The notes beneath the pieces were generated by a model that had not been told where the DNA came from, made no database searches, and saw nothing but the letters and a program-made list of their open reading frames with translations. The position numbers were made by a program, and so were the translations under genes. Shown here one piece after another: positions 7,014 to 12,296 of a stretch of 24,467 bases of DNA. Position 1 is the first letter of the stretch, and the number at the start of each line of letters is the position of its first letter. Origin of the DNA: a virus; the IMG/VR virus record IMGVR_UViG_3300034112_000319, positions 1-24,467 of that record; one strand, written 5' to 3'.

Positions 7014-7769
7014 TCAGACGCTGGCCAAACGAATAACGCGCTTTTGATGGCCGCTAGCGTGATCAGCGATCACCACGTCTCGCGCTTGAATCGATGTACC
7101 GGCGCAGAGTGTGCATTTGGCACATGTGGACCGACGGCCGCCCTCTGCGCTGGCCGGACAGATAACTTCGCCCGCTTGTTTGTCCACACCGACAGACACG
7201 CGGAAAACGCGCATGCCAAGCAAATTGGCCAGCGCGGCCTGTTCGATTGTGTCCGCGCTGGCCATCACCAACGGCGACCACGCGCTGGCGTCAAATTTGG
7301 CGTTTTGCCATTGGTGCGTATAGCCCCGACGTCCGGCCGCGTAGCGTGTGATTTGTGACCACATGCGGACCGGCGCAGCGAAAGGGTCCCCATAGGTGCC
7401 AAGCCGGACAATTTTGCCGGCCAAAGCGCGCGCGATTGTGGCCGGGTCCGCTTTTGTATAGCGGCCGCGTTTATACGCGTTAAACACCGACAAAACCGAA
7501 CGACCGACGTTAACGTAGCACGGCGCTTCGCCGGTTTCGCTGGCCACAATTGGCCGGTGCACACAATCGCCACAAATGCTCACGTCGTCGCCGGTCTTAA
7601 GCGCTTCGACCGGTGAAACGTCGGACCGGATAATAAACGTCTGTACAAGCGCGCCGGTCTTTTCGTTTTCGCTGTCGCTGTCGATTTTGTTGACGATCAC
7701 CACAATAGGCGCGCCGTCGATTTCGGACGGTCCCTCATACGCAATAAAACCCAAAAATTTGTTTGTCAT
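7014..7769 (-). CDS. Zinc-cluster phage protein, DUF7227-like (251 aa)
   Basis: This largest gene of the leftward operon encodes a 251-aa protein with the pattern I associate with DUF7227 phage proteins: EGPSEIDGAPIV, KTGALVQTFIIRSDVSP, then CGDCVHR and CYVNVGR. Two cysteine clusters are visible: C66, C69, H71 and C84; and C204, C216, C219 and C222. Both could bind zinc. The family is widespread in phages, but I know of no proven function; nucleic-acid binding or modification would fit the zinc sites. ATG 7767-7769 follows AAGGGGC, a good Shine-Dalgarno, 10 nt after the stop of the 31-aa membrane peptide gene. The DUF assignment is from memory of the motif pattern. Confidence 0.8.
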   Translation of the reverse strand: MTNKFLGFIAYEGPSEIDGAPIVVIVNKIDSDSENEKTGALVQTFIIRSDVSPVEALKTGDDVSICGDCVHRPIVASETGEAPCYVNVGRSVLSVFNAYKRGRYTKADPATIARALAGKIVRLGTYGDPFAAPVRMWSQITRYAAGRRGYTHQWQNAKFDASAWSPLVMASADTIEQAALANLLGMRVFRVSVGVDKQAGEVICPASAEGGRRSTCAKCTLCAGTSIQARDVVIADHASGHQKRVIRLASV

Positions 7770-7779
7770 GTGATGCCCC

Positions 7780-7875
7780 TTATTTGGTTAAGACGTCGAA
7801 GTAGGCCAGCGCGCATACAAGCAGCGCGGCCGCGATGGCCAGCACGGCCAGGATGTCTAGAATTTTGTCTTTCAT
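7780..7875 (-). CDS. 31-aa single-pass membrane micro-protein
   Basis: The peptide begins MKDKILDILAVLAIAAALLV and continues with CALAYFDVLTK. It has a charged N-terminal cap (K2, D3, K4), a hydrophobic helix at about residues 8-25, and a polar tail ending in Lys, a plausible single-pass topology. ATG 7873-7875 overlaps the TGA of the 106-aa gene in an ATGA junction and also has a GGGGGA sequence just upstream. The next gene starts 10 nt after its stop. It is too small to classify; phage membrane micro-proteins often act in superinfection exclusion, host membrane remodelling or lysis control, but no role is shown here. Confidence 0.62.
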   Translation of the reverse strand: MKDKILDILAVLAIAAALLVCALAYFDVLTK

Positions 7876-8192
7876 AATTCCCCCACATGGTTTTCGTAGA
7901 TTTCCGGGTAATTGGTGGCGAGCTGCTGCTGCGCGCACATAATGGCCGCGCGCAGGGTGTCAAACGCGCCGATAACGTCGCCCTGATCGGTGACAACCCA
8001 CGCGTCGCCGTCGTGCGCAGCGACAACCATGCCGTCGCCGTCGGCGCAATATTGGCCGTCCATGTTTTGCCATATGACGCCGCGCATGTCGTTTGACATG
8101 TCATAGTTGAACGTCATGTCGCCGTCGGTAAACATGCCATTAGGCAATTGCTCGAAAAAATAACCGTCAGGCGTGAGTAGTGCGTTTTTCAT
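7872..8192 (-). CDS. 106-aa phage protein of unknown function
   Basis: I start this gene at ATG 8190-8192 (MKNALLTPDGYFFEQLPNG), because CGGAG lies 9 nt upstream; a TTG at 8240 would add 16 residues but has no ribosome site and would run back to the preceding gene's stop. The protein is acidic, rich in Asp/Met/Asn with beta-like repeats (DGDMTFNYDMSNDM, then CADGDGMVVAAHDGDAWVV), and ends in a helix (TLRAAIMCAQQQLA). It may be a small beta-sandwich. I do not recognise the family. The low pI could fit a DNA-mimic or host-factor-binding protein, but this is only a thought from composition. Its stop overlaps the next start (ATGA). Confidence 0.75.
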   Translation of the reverse strand: MKNALLTPDGYFFEQLPNGMFTDGDMTFNYDMSNDMRGVIWQNMDGQYCADGDGMVVAAHDGDAWVVTDQGDVIGAFDTLRAAIMCAQQQLATNYPEIYENHVGEL

Positions 8193-8236
8193 GGGGTAAT
8201 ACTCCGAAAAAATGAGATCTACGGTTTTTGGGGTTT

Positions 8237-8401
8237 TCAAATCAGAGACAGGCGCGCGGCGTCGATGTCAGCAGCGATCAGCGCAGCTGCTAACGCAGCG
8301 ACTTTGACGCCGTGATACTGCGCGGCGTCGGTGCACGCGTCAATGGGGCGCAGCTGCTGCTGCGTGCGTGCGTAGATGTAAGCTTTGATTGCGTCGTTCA
8401 T
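8237..8401 (-). CDS. 54-aa protein of unknown function, first gene of the leftward operon
   Basis: This short gene (MNDAIKAYIYARTQQQLRPI onward, ending ARLSLI) is the promoter-proximal gene of the minus-strand operon. ATG 8399-8401 has AGGA 8 nt upstream and lies about 33 nt downstream of a near-consensus -10 element. The peptide is helical, with a Gln-rich first part and an Ala-rich second half. A 44-nt spacer separates it from the 106-aa gene. No family is recognised. Promoter-proximal early phage genes often encode anti-host or regulatory peptides, but this is context only. Confidence 0.68.
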   Translation of the reverse strand: MNDAIKAYIYARTQQQLRPIDACTDAAQYHGVKVAALAAALIAADIDAARLSLI

Positions 8402-8433
8402 ACAGTAGTTCCTGATTGGTTGATGATGTATCT

Positions 8434-8461
8434 ATTGTAAGTGATTTCCGCCCATTGTCAA
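8434..8461 (-). promoter_or_regulatory. Near-consensus sigma70 promoter of the leftward operon
   Basis: On the minus strand TTGACA (8461-8456, a perfect -35) is followed after 16 bp by TACAAT (8439-8434, one mismatch from TATAAT). It lies 33 nt before the first start codon of the nine-gene operon and immediately downstream (in minus orientation) of the GTCCACA box array, whose nearest copy is about 36 bp behind the -35. It is the clearest promoter in the window. Confidence 0.85.
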
Positions 8462-8603
8462 GCGTTGTTGCAAAAGAATTTGTAACAATTTGTAACTGTG
8501 GACGCGGTGGATTGATTGTGGACGGCGTGAAAGCGCGGCCGGTGTCCACATGCGCGGCCAATGGGAATGCGGGTTTGAGCTGTTTGTGGATATTGTGGAC
8601 TAT

Positions 8604-8651
8604 GAGAATTACAGTTAACAGAAAATAAGTGCTTAAAAAATAGGCAATTAG
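8604..8651. other. AT-rich segment within the box array (possible DNA unwinding element)
   Basis: This stretch, including GTTAAC, GAAAATAAG and TTAAAAAATAG, is only about a quarter G+C in an otherwise GC-rich phage, and it sits in the largest gap between GTCCACA boxes (8600 to 8683). That layout, boxes flanking an AT-rich melt region, is what initiator-dependent origins look like. A 7-bp inverted repeat GCAATTA/TAATTGC (8644-8671) marks its edge. Confidence 0.4.
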
Positions 8652-8731
8652 GGTCCAGCGAATTTAATTGCTTGTCCAAATGGTCCACATTGTCCACACT
8701 CGCCGGCCGCGAACTCTGGCGCCAAGTTTAA

Positions 8732-8747
8732 GTTAGTAGGCACTAAC
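8732..8747. repeat. GTTAGT-AGGC-ACTAAC inverted repeat (left copy)
   Basis: A 6-bp inverted repeat with a 4-nt centre lies 5 bp before the first 26-bp repeat. A second GTTAGT/ACTAAC pair follows the second 26-bp repeat, so the two flank the composite region. Confidence 0.6.
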
Positions 8748-8752
8748 CTAAA

Positions 8753-8778
8753 TGTGGACTGTCCACATTGTCCACAAA
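8753..8778. repeat. 26-bp perfect direct repeat, copy 1
   Basis: This copy consists of the palindrome TGTGGACTGTCCACA followed by TTGTCCACAAA, so it contains three GTCCACA boxes. An identical 26-bp copy starts 103 bp downstream. Perfect identity in a non-coding region implies selection or recent duplication. Confidence 0.9.
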
Positions 8779-8786
8779 CCACAGTT

Positions 8787-8836
8787 CATACAGTGATGTA
8801 CATGCATACAGTACTGTATAAACGTACATGCATGCA
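8787..8836. repeat. Palindrome/direct-repeat cluster between the two 26-bp repeats
   Basis: The segment has CATACAGT at 8787 and 8805, GTACATGCAT at 8798-8807 and 8824-8833, and a perfect 14-bp palindrome ATACAGTACTGTAT at 8806-8819. The half site CTGTAT...TACA resembles the LexA-type CTGT-N8-ACAG arrangement but misses the final base (8815-8830). A second operator type is plausible. Confidence 0.6.
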
Positions 8837-8855
8837 GTTTGGGTTGACGGCTGAT

Positions 8856-8881
8856 TGTGGACTGTCCACATTGTCCACAAA
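8856..8881. repeat. 26-bp perfect direct repeat, copy 2
   Basis: This is identical to the copy at 8753-8778, in the same orientation, again with the TGTGGAC-T-GTCCACA palindrome followed by TTGTCCACA. It is followed 3 bp later by the right GTTAGT/ACTAAC pair. Confidence 0.9.
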
Positions 8882-8883
8882 AT

Positions 8884-8903
8884 GTTAGTAAGCACACACT
8901 AAC
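8884..8903. repeat. GTTAGT-N8-ACTAAC inverted repeat (right copy)
   Basis: The arms are the same as in the 8732-8747 repeat but the centre is 8 nt rather than 4. Together the two frame the paired 26-bp repeats. Confidence 0.55.
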
Positions 8904-8970
8904 TGCATGGTGGTTTGAGCTGGAGGGGGGAGGGGAAGGGCCGAGCGGACCGGTCAACGGTAGCGTAGCG

Positions 8971-8999
8971 TTCAGCAACAATTTTTATTTTTTTAATAT
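8971..8999 (+). promoter_or_regulatory. Weak candidate promoter for the packaging operon
   Basis: TTCAGC (8971-8976) and TAATAT (8994-8999) are 17 bp apart, with a T-rich spacer, just before the small terminase. Both hexamers match the consensus only partly, so this is a suggestion. No better rightward promoter was seen in 8460-9034. Confidence 0.25.
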
Positions 9000-9002
9000 A
9001 AG

Positions 9003-9038
9003 ATGCACGCACGCATCCACGCGGCCATACATCTATGA
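9003..9038 (+). CDS. Possible 11-aa leader peptide coupled to the small terminase
   Basis: ATG 9003 opens a frame coding for MHARIHAAIHL, whose TGA overlaps the terminase ATG (ATGA at 9035-9038). The small terminase has no Shine-Dalgarno of its own, so coupling to a leader would explain its translation. The leader also lacks a ribosome site, and a frame this short can arise by chance. Confidence 0.2.
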   Translation: MHARIHAAIHL

Positions 9039-9502
9039 GTTTTCATTCACTGCCACTTGTCATCAATGAAGTGCGCGCCACCGAGGCGGTGCTTAACCGC
9101 ATCTACGACGCAGCCAAGCTTGGGTTGAAGGGCGACAACCTGGCGTTAGCAGCAGGCATGGTGCCCACCGCCTACCGGCAGTTGTGCGAGTTAGATAGAG
9201 TGGCGCAGCTGGCCGAACAAAAAGGCCGCGCCGACGGGGAGCTGCTTGCGTCCCAACAGCTGCACAAAGCAGCTGAAGAGGGCGACGCCAAGGCCAGCCT
9301 GGCTATTCTGCAAAACGTCCACGGCTGGGTAGCCAAGCAGGCCATCACGGTCGACGTCAACCAACAGATCAGTATTCTTGGTGCACTGGCCGAAGCCGAG
9401 CGCCGCGCCGCCGACGTGGTGGATGTGATTGCACACGAGCCCTCGTCTACGACCATGCCAGCGCTTCAAGCCAGACTGGCCCCACACAAACAAAGCGCCT
9501 AA
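9035..9502 (+). CDS. Small terminase subunit
   Basis: This 155-aa protein directly precedes the large terminase, sharing one base (TAATG). Residues about 20-55 (VLNRIYDAAKLGLKGDNLAL, then AAGMVPTAYRQL) look like the DNA-binding helix-turn-helix that recognises the packaging site. The middle is helical (QLAEQKGRADGELLASQQLH), suitable for ring oligomerisation. The segment LAILQNVHGWVAKQAITVDV followed by ISILGAL is typical of phage small terminases. ATG 9035 is the only start after an in-frame stop at 8999-9001, but it lacks a Shine-Dalgarno. The adjacent upstream repeats could contain the pac/cos site recognised by this protein. Confidence 0.82.
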   Translation: MSFHSLPLVINEVRATEAVLNRIYDAAKLGLKGDNLALAAGMVPTAYRQLCELDRVAQLAEQKGRADGELLASQQLHKAAEEGDAKASLAILQNVHGWVAKQAITVDVNQQISILGALAEAERRAADVVDVIAHEPSSTTMPALQARLAPHKQSA

Positions 9503-11034
9503 TGCAAACCACCATCTATTCGGCCGAAGACGAACAAGAGTTGATGGCCAGGCTCTGGTCGCCACAGTACAAGGACAACCCACTGGCGTTTGTGCTGTAC
9601 ACGTTCCCGTGGGGCGTCAAGGGCACACCGCTGGAACACTTCTCGGGGCCGCGCAAATGGCAGCGCGAGGTGCTCCAGCAGATCGGCGATCACATCAAGC
9701 AGAACAAGGGTAAGCTGGACTTCAACACCCTACGCCACGCGGTGAGTAGCGGGCGCGGTATCGGCAAATCGGCACTGGTCTCATGGATCGTGATCTGGAT
9801 GCTGTCCACCCGCATCGGCTCGACCACGATCGTGTCGGCCAACTCAGAAAGCCAGCTCAGAAGCATCACATGGGCCGAGATCACCAAGTGGCTGGCCATG
9901 TCCTTAAACAGCCACTGGTTTGAGGTAAGCGCCACCAGGCTCATGCCGGCCAAGTGGCTGACCGAGCTGGTCGAGCGCGACCTGAAAAAGGGCACCCGTT
10001 ACTGGGGCGTCGAGGGCCGGCTGTGGTCGGAAGAGAACCCAGACGCCTACGCGGGTGTGCACAACTTCGACGGTGTGATGGTAATCTTCGACGAGGCCAG
10101 CGGTATTGCGGACGCCATTTGGGCGGTGACCGCTGGTTTCTTTACAGAGAACACCCCGAACCGGTTCTGGCTGGCGTTCTCCAACCCACGGCGCAACACG
10201 GGGTACTTCTACGAGACGTTCCACAGCAAGCGCGAGTTCTGGAACACCAAGGTGGTGGACGCACGCACGGTTGAGGGGACGGACAAGCAGGTCTACCAAC
10301 AGATCATCGATGAATACGGGCCGGACTCGTCACAGGCGCACGTCGAGGTGTACGGCGAGTTCCCGAACGCTGGCGACGACCAGTTTATCTCCAGCCTGGT
10401 GGTGGACGACGCCATGCGCAGGCCCCTGTACAAAGACCCAAGCGCGCCGATCGTGATCGGGGTGGACCCGGCGCGGTTCGGAGCAGACGCCACGGTGATT
10501 GCGGTGCGGCAGGGGCGAGACATCACGCGCATCATTCGGCACCGCGGCGACGACACCATGACGGTGGTCGGGTACGTCATTGAGGCGATCGAAGAGTTCA
10601 AGCCGGCGATGGTGTTTATCGACGAGGGTGGGCTAGGCGCCGGCATCGTGGACCGGCTGAAAGAGCAGCGCTACAAGATCAAGGGTGTCAACTTCGGCTG
10701 GAAGTCACGCAACCCGGCCATGTACGGCAACATGAGGGCGCAGATTTGGGGCGACATGCGCGACTGGCTGAAGTCGGCCAGCATCCCAAACGACAGGTTC
10801 TTGAAAACTGACCTAATCTCGCCTATGATGAAGCCAGACTCCAAAGGGTCGATTTTTCTGGAGTCAAAAAAAGACATGAAAGCCCGTGGCTTGGCGTCGC
10901 CCGACGCTGCTGACGCCATTGCGCTGACCTTCTCATACCCAGTCGCAAGCCGGGGTGAGTACAATAAACTTGACAACCGTTCAACTAAGGCTTATGCTTC
11001 GTCCCATGTAGGAACAAGTTGGATGGGAAGTTAA
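9502..11034 (+). CDS. Large terminase subunit (packaging ATPase and nuclease)
   Basis: This 510-aa two-domain packaging motor pumps DNA into the prohead through the portal and cuts concatemers. The ATPase domain has Walker A GRGIGKS (84-90, K89) and Walker B VIFDEA (D197, E198). The RNase H-like nuclease domain shows D322 in VIGVDPARFG, D374-E375 in FIDEGG, and D468/D471 in SPDAADA, the expected metal-binding acidic residues. The start overlaps the small terminase stop (TAATG). The last about 30 codons are noticeably more AT-rich than the rest, merging into the AT-rich HNH gene that follows, which suggests a recombination boundary near the 3' end. Confidence 0.95.
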   Translation: MQTTIYSAEDEQELMARLWSPQYKDNPLAFVLYTFPWGVKGTPLEHFSGPRKWQREVLQQIGDHIKQNKGKLDFNTLRHAVSSGRGIGKSALVSWIVIWMLSTRIGSTTIVSANSESQLRSITWAEITKWLAMSLNSHWFEVSATRLMPAKWLTELVERDLKKGTRYWGVEGRLWSEENPDAYAGVHNFDGVMVIFDEASGIADAIWAVTAGFFTENTPNRFWLAFSNPRRNTGYFYETFHSKREFWNTKVVDARTVEGTDKQVYQQIIDEYGPDSSQAHVEVYGEFPNAGDDQFISSLVVDDAMRRPLYKDPSAPIVIGVDPARFGADATVIAVRQGRDITRIIRHRGDDTMTVVGYVIEAIEEFKPAMVFIDEGGLGAGIVDRLKEQRYKIKGVNFGWKSRNPAMYGNMRAQIWGDMRDWLKSASIPNDRFLKTDLISPMMKPDSKGSIFLESKKDMKARGLASPDAADAIALTFSYPVASRGEYNKLDNRSTKAYASSHVGTSWMGS

Positions 11035-11451
11035 ATGACACGCAAAATTTCGCTTTTTGACAAAATTGAAAAGCAATTAAATGGTTGCTGGTTGTGGGTA
11101 GGTGCATTGACACACGACGGGTATCCTCGGGCGGGTGCTCGGTATATGCACCGCGTTTCGTATGAAACACACAAAGGTCTTATTCCTGCTGGGATGACGT
11201 TAGACCACATTTGTAAAACCCGAAACTGTTGTAACCCCGATCATTTGGAACCCGTTACACTTCGGAAAAACATCGCAAGAGGCAATTATGGGTGGCGTAG
11301 CGCGTTAACGCATTGCAAACACAACCACGAATTTACGCCTGAAAACACAATTGTTCGGCCCACAGGTGGACGAAACGGCGGGCCTAAGCGAGAATGTAGG
11401 GAGTGTGGGCGAATTGCGCAGCGCGCGTACCAACAACGAAAGAAGGCGTGA
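11035..11451 (+). CDS. HNH endonuclease (HNH_3-type)
   Basis: The 138-aa protein has a clear HNH core: MHR (H39) and LDHICKTRNCCNPDHLEPV with D57-H58, N67 and H70, then N79. C60, C65 and C66 fit a structural zinc site. A C-terminal ribbon-like part has CKHNH (94-98) and CREC (121-124). HNH enzymes beside terminases can assist packaging cleavage (HK97 type) or be free-standing homing endonucleases. Here the gene is clearly more AT-rich than both neighbours and slots exactly between the terminase stop (TAA then ATG, no gap) and the next gene (TGATG overlap), so a mobile origin is likely. Confidence 0.9.
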   Translation: MTRKISLFDKIEKQLNGCWLWVGALTHDGYPRAGARYMHRVSYETHKGLIPAGMTLDHICKTRNCCNPDHLEPVTLRKNIARGNYGWRSALTHCKHNHEFTPENTIVRPTGGRNGGPKRECRECGRIAQRAYQQRKKA

Positions 11452-11714
11452 TGGCAACAAAGAAAACTGTCTCTCTAAGCGTCAAAAAGGGCGAGAAGCT
11501 GCCGGTGTCCAAGGGCGCAGGCTTGACAGAAAAGGGTCGTGCGAAGTACAACGCAGCTACTGGCTCGAATCTCAAAGCGCCAGCGCCCAGCCCCAAGACA
11601 AAGGCCGACCAAGGCCGTAAAGATTCGTTCTGTGCCCGCATGGAAGGGGTTGTCAAAAACGCCAAAGGCCCAGCAGAACGGGCCAAGGCATCACTTAAAA
11701 GATGGAAGTGTTAA
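11451..11714 (+). CDS. Small basic phage protein, DUF6321-like (87 aa)
   Basis: This Lys-rich 87-aa protein has the segment GLTEKGRAKYNAATGSNLKA followed by SFCARMEGV and a C-terminal ERAKASLKRWKC, the pattern I associate with DUF6321 phage proteins. It starts at ATG 11451 with an AAGG site upstream, overlapping the HNH stop by one base. Function is unproven; its high positive charge and place between terminase and portal genes would suit a DNA- or capsid-associated protein. Two more very small basic genes follow in tandem. The family name is from recall of the motif. Confidence 0.8.
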   Translation: MATKKTVSLSVKKGEKLPVSKGAGLTEKGRAKYNAATGSNLKAPAPSPKTKADQGRKDSFCARMEGVVKNAKGPAERAKASLKRWKC

Positions 11715-11716
11715 TC

Positions 11717-11881
11717 ATGGCTACAAAACCTGGACTGTATGCAAACATCAACGCCAAACGCGAACGCATCGCGGCTGGCTCTGGCGAAAAAATGCGCAAA
11801 CCCGGCGCTGCTGGCGCACCCTCGGCCAAGGACTTTAAAGAGTCGGCCAAGACTGCGAAAAAGCCTGCCAAGGGGAAGTGA
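11717..11881 (+). CDS. 54-aa basic phage protein of unknown function
   Basis: The protein begins [20 protein letters not shown] and continues with [20 protein letters not shown] and a Lys/Ala-rich end. This [20 protein letters not shown] pattern recurs in many phage and metagenome virion regions as far as I remember, but no function is known to me. It is almost entirely polar and basic, probably disordered. The start lies right after the preceding gene (2 nt gap) and the stop shares its last base with the next ATG (TGATG), consistent with a tightly coupled operon. Confidence 0.75.
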   Translation: MATKPGLYANINAKRERIAAGSGEKMRKPGAAGAPSAKDFKESAKTAKKPAKGK

Positions 11882-12051
11882 TGCCACTCGTCAAGTCAAA
11901 ATCCCCCGAGGCATTTCGCAAGAACGTCAAGGCTGAAGTGTCTGCGGGTAAACCCGTAAAGCAGGCCGTGGCAATTGCGTATTCCGTCAAGCGCGAAGCG
12001 GCGGGTAGCGGTAACCCTGCCAAAAAACCAACAATGAAAACCAAAAAATGA
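11881..12051 (+). CDS. 56-aa basic phage protein of unknown function
   Basis: The peptide starts [20 protein letters not shown] and contains [18 protein letters not shown], a short helix-forming motif reminiscent of the KQAIAIAL segment in DUF6496-like proteins. The C-terminus is Lys/Pro-rich. It overlaps the preceding gene by one base and the GroES-like gene by four (ATGA). Like its two neighbours it is small and strongly basic. A structural or DNA-binding accessory role is possible; nothing proves it. Confidence 0.75.
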   Translation: MPLVKSKSPEAFRKNVKAEVSAGKPVKQAVAIAYSVKREAAGSGNPAKKPTMKTKK

Positions 12052-12296
12052 GCCTTCAAGCCCTGCAAGACTGCCTGATTGTGCGTCCAGACATGGAAAA
12101 ACACGAGTTGTTTATCCTCTTGAGGCAGAAACAAACTGGCACGGGTGTGGTAATCTCCGTTGGGCCTGAAGCCAAGGACGTAAAAGTCGGCGACAAGGTG
12201 CTATTTGGTGATTCCATCGGACAAGACTTAAAATACGAGGGTGACAACCTTCTGGTCATGAGGGAATCACACACCCTCGGAGTATTTGACGCATGA
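12048..12296 (+). CDS. GroES-like co-chaperonin with shortened mobile loop
   Basis: The 82-aa protein shows the co-chaperonin fold signature: [10 protein letters not shown] at the N-terminus, [24 protein letters not shown], then [20 protein letters not shown]. GroES proteins are about 95 residues; here the region between RPD and GTGVV (about residues 15-32) is shorter and reads [11 protein letters not shown] instead of the usual GGI-containing mobile loop. It would cap the host GroEL to fold phage proteins such as the coat, like T4 gp31. Position immediately before the portal gene (ATGA overlap) fits a capsid-assembly role. Confidence 0.85.
   Translation: MSLQALQDCLIVRPDMEKHELFILLRQKQTGTGVVISVGPEAKDVKVGDKVLFGDSIGQDLKYEGDNLLVMRESHTLGVFDA

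Larger units (their letters stand above)
8497..8879. repeat. Array of 12 GTCCACA boxes (DnaA-box-like)
   Basis: The heptamer GTCCACA or its complement TGTGGAC begins at 8497, 8517, 8544, 8594, 8683, 8692, 8753, 8761, 8770, 8856, 8864 and 8873. Chance expectation for either strand in this length is about 0.05 copies. Three copies read TTGTCCACA (8690, 8768, 8871), which matches DnaA-box-like sequence (TTATCCACA with one change); near-misses occur at 8585-8593 and 8672-8680. Copies appear as hyphenated palindromes TGTGGAC-T-GTCCACA at 8753 and 8856. The binder could be host DnaA, a phage initiator or a phage repressor. Confidence 0.85.
8402..9034. other. 633-bp gene-free regulatory/origin-like region
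   Basis: No convincing gene lies between the leftward operon and the small terminase; short frames here lack ribosome sites and cross the repeats. The stretch holds the leftward promoter, a GTCCACA box array, a 26-bp direct repeat, GTTAGT/ACTAAC inverted repeats, an ATACAGT palindrome cluster, an AT-rich segment, a G-rich tract (8922-8940), a GACCGGTC palindrome (8948-8955) and a T-rich segment before the terminase. Dense repeats between divergent operons suggest a replication origin or operator complex. Confidence 0.7.

Noticed and set aside
8458-8697. 79-aa minus-strand frame in the repeat region
   Set aside because: It spans GTCCACA boxes and the AT-rich segment, has no Shine-Dalgarno and shows no protein-like composition; the repeats explain the sequence better.
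8497-8881. CRISPR array
   Set aside because: Boxes are only 7-15 bp, irregularly spaced and in both orientations; no regular repeats and spacers and no cas genes.
8922-8940. G-quadruplex in the purine-rich tract
   Set aside because: G-runs of 2, 6, 4 and 3 could form a two-tier or bulged quadruplex, but the pattern is short and unsupported by any repeat or conservation visible here.
8748-8981. 77-aa minus-strand frame over the 26-bp repeats
   Set aside because: Repeats in different frames give a low-complexity Cys/His-rich product; no ribosome site.
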